A stretch of 64,000 nucleotides of DNA from Dictyobacter aurantiacus (lineage in GTDB: Bacteria > Chloroflexota > Ktedonobacteria > Ktedonobacterales > Ktedonobacteraceae): assembly GCF_003967515.1 (NCBI RefSeq), contig NZ_BIFQ01000001.1:1054001-1118000 (forward strand). The letters are read 5' to 3'. Shown one piece after another: positions 26,998-35,582 of the stretch. The notes beneath the pieces were generated by a model, which was given only the letters and a program-made list of their open reading frames with translations, ran no database searches and was not told the DNA's origin. Within the stretch, counting starts at the first letter, position 1. Each line of letters starts with the position of its first letter. The position numbers and the translations under genes were made by a program.

Positions 26998-27408
26998 GTG
27001 AGCATTACGCTGATTGCACTGGAAAAAGATTTGTTTTTCGCGGTCAAAATTCGCGATACGCTGCGCCATCATGATATGCAGTCCTCGGTCGTACGCACAC
27101 TGGCGGCATTTGAAGAGGGACTAACGGCAACACCCGCACCGGACATAGCCGTGGTTGATATCGCCACCCGGGGGGTTGATTGGGAGGCGGCCATTCGCGC
27201 GGCACGATCCCACCATGTACCGGTGCTGGCCTTTGGCTCACATATGGACCTGGAGGCACGAGCCAAAGCTCTGCAGGCAGGGGCCCTCAAAGTCGTCGCC
27301 AACTCGAAATTCGCCAGCGACATGCCAGGTCTGCTGACGCGTCTGCTGAATACTCCGGCTGATCAAACAACCGCCGATGTGGATGCGGATAGCGAGGATG
27401 AAGAATAG
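26998..27408 (+). CDS. Degenerate receiver-like (pseudo-receiver) protein
   Basis: The 136-residue protein starts at GTG and folds like a receiver domain. Strand 1 is SITLIALEKDLFF with E/D instead of the usual Asp pair, strand 3 is DIAVVDIATRGVDWE with an Asp at the acceptor position, strand 4 is VPVLAFGSH (Gly-Ser where T/S is usual), and strand 5 is ALKVVANSKF, where the conserved Lys-Pro is lost. The tail is very acidic (DVDADSEDEE). It probably acts without phosphorylation, by protein contact. It is co-transcribed with the CDGSH-like gene upstream, and I infer a shared process. Confidence 0.75.
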   Translation: MSITLIALEKDLFFAVKIRDTLRHHDMQSSVVRTLAAFEEGLTATPAPDIAVVDIATRGVDWEAAIRAARSHHVPVLAFGSHMDLEARAKALQAGALKVVANSKFASDMPGLLTRLLNTPADQTTADVDADSEDEE

Positions 27409-27428
27409 ATCAGAAACTGAATATAGCG

Positions 27429-27466
27429 CAGGGGTTGCTTTGCATATATATGCAAAGCAACCCCTG
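27429..27466. terminator. 38-bp perfect palindrome, probable bidirectional terminator
   Basis: 27429-27447 and 27448-27466 are perfectly complementary (19-bp arms, closing at a TATATA centre). It is located between the convergent pseudo-receiver and ErpA-like genes. A short GTTTA follows on the plus strand. Confidence 0.8.
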
Positions 27467-27521
27467 TTTATCATGAGCCCGGGGTACACTGGATACTCCA
27501 GGTTCATTATGCTATGAAAGC

Positions 27522-27923
27522 TTAGTGGCCGCAACCGCAGCTACGAGCCTCGCCACCGCCATCGGCGGTTTTGAAGGAGTGACCACAGCCACAGCTGGAA
27601 ACGGCGTTGGGATTGTTCACGGTGAAGCCCGCGCCCATCAGGCTATCAACATAGTCAACTTCACTACCTGTGATATAACCCAGGCTCATGTCATCAACGA
27701 AAATGTTGAAATCGCCCAGAGAGACGACGGTATCGCCTTCCTGCTCTTCATCAAGGGTCATGCCGTACTGGAGACCCGAGCAACCACCACCGGCGACAAA
27801 AACGCGGAGACCCAGGGTTGGATCGTTTTCCTGCTTGAGCAGCTCGCGAACTTTATCTGCTGCGGCGGGTGTCATGGTCAGAACGCTTGTCTCGATCGCC
27901 GACTGCTGGTTCTGCTCAATCAT
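27522..27923 (-). CDS. erpA: A-type iron-sulfur carrier (ErpA/IscA/HesB family)
   Basis: The 133-residue protein has the three conserved cysteines of A-type carriers: LRVFVAGGGCSGLQYGM with the first, and NPNAVSSCGCGHSF with the C-G-C pair. LTMTPAAADKVRELL opens the domain. It would receive and hand on [2Fe-2S] or [4Fe-4S] clusters in the cytosol. The C-terminus extends about 15 residues beyond the family end and repeats a CGCGH motif (EARSCGCGH), giving a second potential ligand set. The ribosome site is AGAGGTG. The gene stands alone, with no isc or suf partners here. Confidence 0.92.
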   Translation of the reverse strand: MIEQNQQSAIETSVLTMTPAAADKVRELLKQENDPTLGLRVFVAGGGCSGLQYGMTLDEEQEGDTVVSLGDFNIFVDDMSLGYITGSEVDYVDSLMGAGFTVNNPNAVSSCGCGHSFKTADGGGEARSCGCGH

Positions 27924-28246
27924 ATAAATTCACCTCTCTGAAAGGGATGCGAGGGCAACCCTTTTACTATTCCAGATAGTAAGATTGATGTGTCGCAATG
28001 GCACATCCGTGATTGCGTACGTATTATTCTCCGCCGCAACAGGTGCTGCATGCTAGAGGATAATATAGCACACATCATATTTCATGTATTATACCACAAA
28101 GTGCATCCCCCGCGAGCCTCCCGATGCAACCAACCCGGGATACACGGGATTGGGCGGGTAATGCACCTCATAGTATCATCCAAAAACTAGAACCGCTCTG
28201 CATGCACTTTTATTCCAATTAGCCACGTATTTTTGAACTCACATAC
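27924..28246 (-). other. Gene-free gap with possible erpA promoter
   Basis: Between erpA and the S8 peptidase I see no gene. On the minus strand a TATAAT is at 28093-28088 and a further TATATT lies nearer the gene. No convincing -35 accompanies either. Confidence 0.4.
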
Positions 28247-29881
28247 TTAGAGCCTGAAGCTCTGCTGCGCATATATAACATTGGCGAGCAAGCTAGAAAC
28301 ATCAGCCGGGGAACCAAAGGCAATCTCGCCCTGCTGTCCCAGTCCCATGGAAAGGCGCGCAATGCTGTTCGAGGCGGACCAGCCCTGAGCCAGCAGGTGC
28401 GCCCCCAGCGCGCTGACGATAGCGGTCGAAAACGAACTGCCGCTCCAATCCGCCCAACCGGTCAGGTTAGTTTCTCCACCGGGAAATGTCGGCGAGATAA
28501 ACAATCCACGCACCGCGTCCGGCAAGCCCTGTTGATTCACGACACCCGCGCTATCGCCACCAAAGGTGGCAACACCCCCGGTATCGGCCGGAATATTGGC
28601 GGCATTGGCGAATTGAGATGGATAAAAATTGCTATTTACCGATGTAACACCCAGGGTTGATCTGTAACGAGCCGGAGCGCGCGGCGGACGCGGCGGCAGT
28701 CCCTTGCGAAACGCCTGGTATGAATCGTTGCCAGCGGCGGCCACAATCAGCGCGCCGTGCGCGAAAAGACTCTCGAACAGCAGCCGCAGCCCCTCCTCAA
28801 GCGATGTTAGCACGTTCTGCGCCCCCAGTAGTTGCGAGGTCGGCCATTGGCGATCCTGAAACCATAGATATGGTAGCCGCAAAAAATCTGGCAGCACGGT
28901 CAGACTCAGGTTAATGACCAGGCGCCGAATGGTGCCGGAGATTAGCTCATGCTCCAGATCGGTCAGGACGGCAAAAAGATTATAGAGATCACACCCGCCA
29001 AAGTCATTGAGCGCGCGTACCAGACGAATGCGCGCCCGCGGCGCGAGATCACGAATGATGCCAGACACAAAAAGTCCATGATCCGGCATCAGATAGTAGC
29101 GGCTCCGCTGCGCCGCATCATGGCCGGTACGCACATCGTTGGTAACAGGATAGCGATCATACTCCACCATAAACGACCCATCCTCCTGCCGCATATCCTC
29201 GACCAGGCGCTGTAGCAACCAGTTTCGCCTCAATTCTGGACGCGTGGCGGCGCTACGGATACGGTCGGGATGCTGGGCCGTATCCACCACCACCACGGTC
29301 ACATCTTCCGCGTCCCGCGCATCCAGCGCCAGCCCCTGGGTCGCGAATTGCAGGTGCCAGCCCGGCAATGCCTGAGGAGGCGCATGGACCTCCAGCACTG
29401 GCGCCGGCCGGGGAGGCGCGCCCGGACCACCCTCGCTATAGAGTAACGGCGCGGCGGTCACCAGCCAGTTTGGCATCGCAGAAACAATATGCAGGCCAAA
29501 TTGCGCGAAATAGGCGATATGCGCGTGTATATAGGAGAGTGCGGATGGTAGAGGATCACCCTCACGCGTGTCAAGCGCGCGGGTATGAAAAAACAGCGCC
29601 ACCAGTGGCTGCTGGCTATGCAACCCAAAGACAAAGGCCCGGCGGCGTACCGGTGGCATCGTTGGGATCTCCTCCCAGCGGCCAGCCACCCCATAGGGAT
29701 CGAGGGTGAGTTGATAGCGGGCCAAAAACGTGTTTAATTGCGTACGGATCTGCTCAAACGCTATGCTGAGAGCATCATCCAGGGGGATACGTGTCAGGCG
29801 AGCGATAACAATCATTTCGCCGGGAATCCAGTGGAACAATCCCGCAGGTGTTCCCATAAATTCTGTTGCACTACGAGACAT
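28247..29881 (-). CDS. Subtilisin-like (S8) serine peptidase
   Basis: Taken from the ATG at 29881 (GGAAGGGG upstream), the protein has 544 residues. The N-terminal 200 residues (WIPGEMIVIARLTRIPLDDA) resemble no catalytic fold and may be a prodomain or inhibitor-like region. The S8 triad is visible in order: Asp in VTVVVVDTAQHP, His in YLMPDHGLFVSGIIRDLAP, the oxyanion Asn in GALIVAAAGNDSY, and Ser in WSGSSFSTAIVSALGA. A region of about 90 residues separates Asp from His. No signal peptide is evident, so it may be cytosolic or use a non-classical route. It is a single gene; the substrate is unknown. Confidence 0.88.
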   Translation of the reverse strand: MSRSATEFMGTPAGLFHWIPGEMIVIARLTRIPLDDALSIAFEQIRTQLNTFLARYQLTLDPYGVAGRWEEIPTMPPVRRRAFVFGLHSQQPLVALFFHTRALDTREGDPLPSALSYIHAHIAYFAQFGLHIVSAMPNWLVTAAPLLYSEGGPGAPPRPAPVLEVHAPPQALPGWHLQFATQGLALDARDAEDVTVVVVDTAQHPDRIRSAATRPELRRNWLLQRLVEDMRQEDGSFMVEYDRYPVTNDVRTGHDAAQRSRYYLMPDHGLFVSGIIRDLAPRARIRLVRALNDFGGCDLYNLFAVLTDLEHELISGTIRRLVINLSLTVLPDFLRLPYLWFQDRQWPTSQLLGAQNVLTSLEEGLRLLFESLFAHGALIVAAAGNDSYQAFRKGLPPRPPRAPARYRSTLGVTSVNSNFYPSQFANAANIPADTGGVATFGGDSAGVVNQQGLPDAVRGLFISPTFPGGETNLTGWADWSGSSFSTAIVSALGAHLLAQGWSASNSIARLSMGLGQQGEIAFGSPADVSSLLANVIYAQQSFRL

Positions 29882-30223
29882 ACAGGGAATCCCCTTCCAC
29901 ATGATATAAAAAGCAATTGTAAAGTACCGCGCATATGATCGCACGGCATGCATGCTATAAAAAAAACATGCTATGATTCCTGCAAGTAAAGGGTGGTAGT
30001 GCTTGCCTGTGAGAGCGCAGTACAAGCTGAAGCGAAGAATAGTCCCATTATAGCCCAACGAACGTAGAGAAACAATCAAATAGGCCAGATGTAAGAAAAA
30101 GCGAGGATGTGGCGTATCGTGATAAGATGCAACCCATACAGATGAAGGCCGAGCTCATCCATCTGTCATCAATAGGATTGGTTATTTCGTTGTAACAGTA
30201 TGCTTGATATGGAGGAAACTGCT

Positions 30224-31336
30224 ATGATGTTTATATATGCAGACCAGCTCTATCATACGCTGGTCGACCTCGTGCGTATTCCGAGCACTTCGGGTCAGGA
30301 GCAATATGTACGAGGCTACCTGGAACAATACCTGGCCTCTCTGGGTTTAAACACCCAGGTGGATGATCAGGGCAACCTGATCGCGACAGTGGAGGGCAAA
30401 GGAACGCCAATGCTGCTCAACGCCCATATGGACCGGGTCGCCCCCGGACTGGGTCATACTCCTATTTTGCGGGACGGTGTTCTCTATAGCGATGGCAAAA
30501 CTAACCTGGGCGCCGACGACGCGGCTGGCATCGTCATCATTCTGGAAGTTCTGCGCCGCGCGCTTGAGCAACAGTTGCAGATACCGCCCCTGGTCCTGCT
30601 CTTTACGGTCCAGGAGGAATGTGGCCTCTGTGGCGCCCATGGCTTTGATGCCGCACGCTGGCAGGTCGAGGATGGTATCGTATTCGACAATGCCTTTGAG
30701 GCTGGCGTGGTCGTGTCCAAAGGCGCCTCCTATGAGACATTTGATGCCACGATTATCGGCAAGTCTGGACATCCGGGGCAGGACCTCACCGGCACGGTGA
30801 ACGCCATCGATATTTTTCGCCAGGCACAATTTCCACTCGGCTCACTGGCATTGGATCAGACGCGCATCAATATTGGCAAGATCAGCGGGGGCCATGCGCG
30901 CAACGCAATTCCTGATCTGGTTAAAGTTGAAGGAGAGATGCGTAGTTTTGAATCCTCCGAGATGCGCCAGCGCTATCGGCTGCAGATTCAGGAGGCCTTT
31001 GAAGAGGCCGCGCAGCGCCTTGGTGGTCGCGTCGAGATCGACTTTAAGGTGCAGCATGAAGGCTATAGTATCAGCCCGGACGAGTCGCTGTTGACCATGT
31101 ACCAGATCGCTCTGGCGCAACGCGGAGAGACGCTCAACATGAAACCTACCTTTATCGGCAGTGATACAGGCAGCTTCCGACCCGCCATCCGGGCCTTCAC
31201 TGTTTCAACCGGCGTAGTCGGGGAGCATACAGTTGAGGAACACATAGCACTGGCTCCACTGGAACAGATCGTGGTCGATACCCTGCATGTACTCCACTTA
31301 TGGAGCACCCAGACCGCACAGACGCAGCCAGAATAG
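30224..31336 (+). CDS. M20-family metallopeptidase, PepT-like
   Basis: From the ATG at 30224, which has GGAGGA at ideal distance (an ATG at 30200 is less well placed), the protein has 370 residues. M20 metal motifs are present in order: NAHMDRV (His and catalytic Asp), LGADDAAG (bridging Asp), TVQEECGLCGA (catalytic Glu and ligand Glu), VFDNAFEAG (Asp) and VEEHIALAPLEQ (last His). A lid domain lies between, with KSGHPGQDLTGTVNAI. It matches the tripeptidase-like PepT branch and should trim amino acids from peptides in the cytosol using two zinc ions. Confidence 0.88.
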   Translation: MMFIYADQLYHTLVDLVRIPSTSGQEQYVRGYLEQYLASLGLNTQVDDQGNLIATVEGKGTPMLLNAHMDRVAPGLGHTPILRDGVLYSDGKTNLGADDAAGIVIILEVLRRALEQQLQIPPLVLLFTVQEECGLCGAHGFDAARWQVEDGIVFDNAFEAGVVVSKGASYETFDATIIGKSGHPGQDLTGTVNAIDIFRQAQFPLGSLALDQTRINIGKISGGHARNAIPDLVKVEGEMRSFESSEMRQRYRLQIQEAFEEAAQRLGGRVEIDFKVQHEGYSISPDESLLTMYQIALAQRGETLNMKPTFIGSDTGSFRPAIRAFTVSTGVVGEHTVEEHIALAPLEQIVVDTLHVLHLWSTQTAQTQPE

Positions 31337-31579
31337 CGAGATGAAGGCGGACATACAGCTATGCCTGACACTGGCCATTATCCATCAACACGGTCCTTTA
31401 TTTGTCAGGTTGGTAAAAACATGTGTCGCGATAGACGCGAGGACGGGAATAGGTCAGTGTTATCATAAGTGGAGGGATGCTGAAGGACAGCTGCCTGCAC
31501 AGTAGAACACAGGCATAAAAAAAGACTTCTACGTGTTATCATCTGTAGAAGTTAAGCACATAAGTAAGGAAATATATCA

Positions 31580-32530
31580 ATGGCGAAAATATATGGCGTT
31601 ATTATCATTGGCTCGGGCCCGGCAGGCTATACCGCGGCTATCTACGCGGCACGCTCCAATCTGTCTGTGCTGATGCTGCAAGGCTATTCAGCTGGTGGGC
31701 AGCTGATGCTGACCAGCGAGGTGGAAAATTTTCCTGGCTTTGAAACCGGCATCCTGGGTCCTGAGATGATGGAAAAATTTGAGGCGCAGGCCAGCCGCTT
31801 TGGTGCTGAACTGCTGCCCGAAGATGTAACCTCGGTCGACTTTAGCAAACGTCCCTTTACCGTTACAACCGATATGGGCCAGTACCAGGCGCGCTCAATA
31901 GTCATTGCCACAGGTGCCAGCGCCAAATGGCTGGGACTGCCGAGCGAGAAACGCCTGCAGGGACGTGGTGTGACCGCCTGTGCCACCTGTGATGGCTTCT
32001 TCTTCAAGAACCGGGATGTCATCGTCATTGGTGGCGGCGATACCGCGATGGAAGAGGCAACCTTCCTGACCCGCTACGTCAACCATGTGACGATCGTCCA
32101 TCGCAGAGATAGCTTCCGGGCCAGTAAGATCATGCAGGATCGGGCCGCGAAGAATCCGAAGATCAGTTTTCTGATGGATAGCGAGGTTACCGAAGTGCTG
32201 GGCGAGGACGCGGTCACGGGCGTGCGCATCCGCAATACAAAAACCGGTGCAGAGACAACGCTGGAGACGCAAGGACTCTTCCTGGCCATCGGGCACCAGC
32301 CCAATACGGAACTGTTCAAAGGCATTATCGACCTGGATGAGGCTGGCTATATCATCCCATCCGAGTTCACAATGACCAATATACCCGGCGTCTTTGCCGC
32401 CGGAGATGTGACCGATCATCGCTATCGCCAGGCCATCACCGCGGCCGGTGATGGCTGCCGCGCCGCTATCGACCTGGAACGCTGGCTGGCGGAACAGGGC
32501 GAGGATGTCGGCGTCGAAAACTGGGATTAA
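31580..32530 (+). CDS. trxB: Thioredoxin reductase
   Basis: The 316-residue protein has the low-molecular-weight TrxR layout. The FAD fold has IIGSGPAGYTAAIYAARSNL, GQLMLTSEVENFPGFE follows, the redox-active pair is CATCDG near residue 135, and the NADPH fold has VIVIGGGDTAMEEATFLTRY. VFAAGDVTDHRYRQAITAAGDG closes it. It moves electrons from NADPH to thioredoxin in the cytosol. AAGGAAA precedes the ATG. A short stem (31525-31532 with 31545-31552) lies in the leader. The end is shared with a convergent gene through a 13-bp hairpin. Confidence 0.97.
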   Translation: MAKIYGVIIIGSGPAGYTAAIYAARSNLSVLMLQGYSAGGQLMLTSEVENFPGFETGILGPEMMEKFEAQASRFGAELLPEDVTSVDFSKRPFTVTTDMGQYQARSIVIATGASAKWLGLPSEKRLQGRGVTACATCDGFFFKNRDVIVIGGGDTAMEEATFLTRYVNHVTIVHRRDSFRASKIMQDRAAKNPKISFLMDSEVTEVLGEDAVTGVRIRNTKTGAETTLETQGLFLAIGHQPNTELFKGIIDLDEAGYIIPSEFTMTNIPGVFAAGDVTDHRYRQAITAAGDGCRAAIDLERWLAEQGEDVGVENWD

Positions 32531-32545
32531 AAGCCTGTAGCACAT

Positions 32546-32590
32546 AACATACGAGCGGCCCAGAGTTTCCTATCAGACCGCTCGTATGTT
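32546..32590. terminator. Bidirectional hairpin after trxB
   Basis: 13-bp perfect arms at 32546-32558 and 32578-32590 enclose a 19-base loop. The hairpin overlaps the stop codon of the convergent gene at 32573. Confidence 0.8.
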
Positions 32591-33094
32591 GCTATATAGA
32601 TCATTTTCCAGCCCTTGAAAAAAGCATTCTCTGAGCTGTTTCCAACCAAAACCGGTCACCTGCTCAAGCAGGCTCAACACATTCTGCTCATCATAGCCCC
32701 AGGGACGACGCAGCGCCCGTTCTTCAGATAAAAGCGCGCCTTCTTCTTCCACACAGATACCGTCCTGAAACAATACTTCTCTGAGTAGAGAACCATCGAC
32801 AAAATACCAGAAGCCATAAATACCAGAAGCATCTTCGGCCACAAAGGCGAAAATACGCCGTCCCCGCGAGAAGGTTGCCAGCATCTGCTCACGCCAGGTA
32901 ATAATACAGAGAGGGTCACACAACACGGTCCAGGCTCCCATCTGCCCGATCGCAAAGGGAACCGGTAGCATAGCCGAAAACACGTCTTCCGCCGAAAAGC
33001 GCTGTCCCGTTGGGGAGAACGAGCAAGGGAAGTCCTGAATTAACTCTTGCGGCGTCATATGCTCGACACAAAATGCTGTGATCTGCCATCCCAT
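32573..33094 (-). CDS. Hypothetical protein
   Basis: From the ATG at 33094, with AGAGGTG six bases upstream, the protein has 173 residues; the GTG at 33103 would overlap the ribosome site. It looks globular and cytosolic, with MTPQELIQDFPCSFSPTG, a strand-rich centre (RIFAFVAEDASGIYGFWYFV, DGSLLREVLFQDG) and a C-terminal helix region (SLLEQVTGFGWKQLRECFF). The motif of a strand pair ending in YFVDG-LLREV resembles small bacterial proteins of unknown role. I assign no function. It lies between trxB (convergent) and the aldolase gene on the same strand. Confidence 0.72.
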   Translation of the reverse strand: MGWQITAFCVEHMTPQELIQDFPCSFSPTGQRFSAEDVFSAMLPVPFAIGQMGAWTVLCDPLCIITWREQMLATFSRGRRIFAFVAEDASGIYGFWYFVDGSLLREVLFQDGICVEEEGALLSEERALRRPWGYDEQNVLSLLEQVTGFGWKQLRECFFQGLENDLYSNIRAV

Positions 33095-33203
33095 ATTTTT
33101 CACCTCTTTTTATGCAGTAGCTCTTATCCATGCCCCATCTAGTTAAGACGACAAAAAGGCACAAAATAAGACACCTGACGCTCAATTATGGGCGGCATAT
33201 AAA

Positions 33204-33235
33204 AATTCCTCCATACATGTTTGTATGGAGGAATT
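33204..33235 (-). terminator. Intrinsic terminator of the aldolase gene
   Basis: On the minus strand, 13-bp perfect arms (33235-33223 and 33216-33204) close a six-base loop and run into AATTTTTAT. This is a classic intrinsic terminator 25 bp after the aldolase stop. Confidence 0.88.
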
Positions 33236-33259
33236 ATCAAACGCATCTGCTGCCAAATC

Positions 33260-34183
33260 TTATTTGACGGACCCTTCGTAGATACCCATGACCTGACCCA
33301 GGAATTTGATGGCGTCATCATGACTACGCTGGAAGGAGTTGCGGCCAATAATGGAACCGAAACCACCACCATCGCGAATGGCACGAGCCTCGTTAAAGAA
33401 CTGGTCGTCGGCAGCGGTCGCGCCACCAGAGAAGATGACGATGCGGCGACCATCAAACGCGCTCTGCACCACGTGCTTGACCCGCTCGGCCAGCGTGGAG
33501 GTCGGGATTTCGTACTTCTGATAGACTTTCTGCGCCTCAGCCAGCTCAACCTTCGCGCTCGGCAGCTTCACTTTGATGATATCTGCGCCCAACTGGGCAG
33601 CAATCTGCGCGGCATAGGTAACAACGTCAATAGCGGTCTCGCCCTCTTTGCTCAGTGAGCTACCGCGGGGATACGACCAGACGACCGTAGCCAATCCGGC
33701 CGACTTGGCTTCCAGCGTCAACTCACGCAACTGCTCGTACATCTGGTTGCGCTCAGAGGATCCAGGATAGATGGTGAAGCCTATGGCTACACAACCCAGG
33801 CGCAGCGCATCCTCAACACCCGATGTCACAGCGGAGATGGGGTCCCGCTCGTCATTTAATACATCGTGGTTATTGCATTTTAAAATCAATGGAATGTCAC
33901 CAGCGAACTCAGCCGCGCCCGCCTCCAGGAAACCCAGGGGAGCAGCATAGGCGTTACAACCAGCCTCAATCGCAAGCTGGAAGTGGTAGCGAGGATCATA
34001 ACCGGCAGGATTTGGCGCGAAGCTGCGCGCGGGGCCGTGCTCAAAACCCTGGTCTACTGGCAGAATCACCATTTTACCGGTGCCACCCAGACGACCATGG
34101 TTGAGCATACGAGCCAGATTGGTAAGAACACCAGGATTTTCGCTGCTATACCAGCTTAAAATTTCTCTGATACGGTCTTTCAT
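33260..34183 (-). CDS. fbaB: Class I (DhnA-type) fructose-bisphosphate aldolase
   Basis: The 307-residue protein matches the archaeal/FbaB type aldolase. VILPVDQGFEHGPARSF is near the N-terminus, the Schiff-base Lys is in GADIIKVKLPS, with WSYPRGSSLSKEGE and a closing phosphate site RIVIFSGGATAADDQFF and GSIIGRNSFQR. It cleaves fructose 1,6-bisphosphate to two triose phosphates in glycolysis, or runs in reverse. The start ATG follows AAGGAA. It is monocistronic with its own terminator. Upstream, a minus-strand ATACAAT and a dyad around GTAACATGTATTCC may form the promoter. Confidence 0.95.
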   Translation of the reverse strand: MKDRIREILSWYSSENPGVLTNLARMLNHGRLGGTGKMVILPVDQGFEHGPARSFAPNPAGYDPRYHFQLAIEAGCNAYAAPLGFLEAGAAEFAGDIPLILKCNNHDVLNDERDPISAVTSGVEDALRLGCVAIGFTIYPGSSERNQMYEQLRELTLEAKSAGLATVVWSYPRGSSLSKEGETAIDVVTYAAQIAAQLGADIIKVKLPSAKVELAEAQKVYQKYEIPTSTLAERVKHVVQSAFDGRRIVIFSGGATAADDQFFNEARAIRDGGGFGSIIGRNSFQRSHDDAIKFLGQVMGIYEGSVK

Positions 34184-34640
34184 TTTTCTATTCCTTAATG
34201 TATTTTGCTTCGGACCTTACCACACTCTCTATGGTAACATGTATTCCATATTGTATCACGACCAGAAGGAAAGCTGTGTGTCGTTCCATGTGCCACAGAT
34301 CGCAATATCGCTATCCAGACTATGGTTAAGCCCGACCAGGCGCCACCCAGTGTAACATATACGAAAGCCGTCACAAACATGAGCACTATCCATAATCATG
34401 TCTGGAATTACGTTATTTCTGCCATGTTACCCACTGCATACCTCTCCATGTAGATACTTCATCCATATGAAATTTGTTACCTCCTTTACATTAATACGTT
34501 TCTATATCAAAGCATAGAGGACGTGAATTCTTCATTGCTCCTCGTCTATATAACTAAAGTATGTATCATGGCAAGTGTCTTACTCTTATGATTATCGCCT
34601 GCGGCCGGCATACGTTTTCGCACCTGCGGTACTCAGATAC

Positions 34641-34700
34641 GTGTTGTGAGTTAGTGTAGCAGGGGCGCATTAGCGCCCCTGCTACACTAACTCACAACAC
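34641..34700. repeat. 28-bp perfect hairpin, unit 1
   Basis: Arms 34641-34668 and 34673-34700 pair without mismatch around the loop ATTA. The tip is GGGGCGC-ATTA-GCGCCCC. Confidence 0.96.
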
Positions 34701-34828
34701 CAATGCGGCTGCGCTCATATGCAGCCAGGGTGTGACTGGAATCAACACATGCATAGAGTGTGTCTGATGCTCATGATCATCGCCTGAGGCCGGCATGAGG
34801 TTTCGCACCTGCGGTGCCCAGAAACCAG

Positions 34829-34880
34829 TTGTATATTGGTGCATCGGGGCGCGACTGCGCCCCGATGCACCAATATACAA
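34829..34880. repeat. 24-bp perfect hairpin, unit 2
   Basis: Arms 34829-34852 and 34857-34880 pair without mismatch around the loop GACT. The tip is GGGGCGC-GACT-GCGCCCC, like unit 1, but the outer arm is different. A second stem, GTGCGGCCGC with GCGGCCGCAC (34886-34920), follows. Confidence 0.96.
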
Positions 34881-34976
34881 AACCAGTGCGGCCGCGCATG
34901 CGGACGCCTGTGCGGCCGCACTCACGTTCGCCAGCACAAGGAAAGTAAGACACTCTTATAAAAAAATGGAGATAGT

Positions 34977-35495
34977 ATGGGCGGCAGTAGCTTTGATCTT
35001 ATCGCACAAGAACTCTTAAATCAGCGACATATTATGGAGGAACTGGACGCGGAAAATCGTCAGTTGCGTCAGCAATTGAATGATTTGCGCGCGGGCAAGG
35101 GTATTTTTGTTGAAATTAATGGCACACGTATAGCCCTGGATACCTTACAGGCCACTTCATCCACCCCATCCGTTGATGCTCCGATTGAGATGCCTGAAGA
35201 TGAGCAATCAGAAAAAGACGCATCAGTCGATACAAATACTCTCCCATCCGAGCAGCAAGCCGAGGTCACTCAGCCGGTGGCACAGCAACCTCAAATAACC
35301 ACACCCTTGTACGAGGAAAACAAGGAATCCACGCAGCCAACATTTTTAGAAGAGATCATGCTAGACGAGTTTGCTGCAGCGCTCACCTCTCGTCAGGCTG
35401 TCTTGCCGCAGCCAGAAAAGAAGGCAGAGCCGTCAGAGGAAGAACAAAAAGCGAGTTTGCGCCGTGAGCTCATGGGTAGTTTTCTGCTTGAATAG
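34977..35495 (+). CDS. Acidic coiled-coil hypothetical protein
   Basis: The 172-residue protein starts with a coiled coil (LIAQELLNQRHIMEELDAEN, then RQLRQQLNDLRAGKG), then a short strand pair (IFVEINGTRIALDTL), followed by about 90 residues rich in Glu, Gln, Pro and Ser that are probably disordered. A C-terminal helix ends in RRELMGSFLLE. I recognise no enzyme motif. The N-terminus suggests a dimeric adaptor. The ATG has GGAGAT upstream. The composite repeat element ends just 22 bp before the start and may provide or disturb its promoter. Confidence 0.7.
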   Translation: MGGSSFDLIAQELLNQRHIMEELDAENRQLRQQLNDLRAGKGIFVEINGTRIALDTLQATSSTPSVDAPIEMPEDEQSEKDASVDTNTLPSEQQAEVTQPVAQQPQITTPLYEENKESTQPTFLEEIMLDEFAAALTSRQAVLPQPEKKAEPSEEEQKASLRRELMGSFLLE

Positions 35496-35582
35496 CGCCT
35501 CCATCATAGATGCTATCGGGGAGAAAGATCGCCAGCGGTTATCTTCCTCCCCCATTAATGATAGCGGACTACGATCAGCTAT

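Larger units (their letters stand above)
34574..34954. mobile_element. Composite MITE-like element: two tandem hairpin units with terminal inverted repeats
   Basis: AGTGTCTTACT at 34574-34584 is repeated inverted at 34944-34954, bounding 381 bp without a gene. Inside are two tandem units starting at 34575 and 34760. Each has GTGTCT-lead bases, a GCCTG(C/A)GGCC mini-palindrome, about 11 bases, a TTCGCACCTGCGGT box, a long perfect hairpin (34641-34700; 34829-34880) and a G/C-rich 3' stem. Conserved blocks are about 80-85% identical between units, while hairpin arms differ. It ends 22 bp before the next ATG. No transposase is encoded. Confidence 0.75.

Noticed and set aside
31895..32545. Open frame of 216 codons on the minus strand
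   Set aside because: It mirrors trxB, whose motifs are certain.
34574..34954. CRISPR-like or integron-like cassette array
   Set aside because: Only two units exist, no cas or integrase gene is near, and the variable parts are self-complementary hairpins rather than spacers or cassettes.
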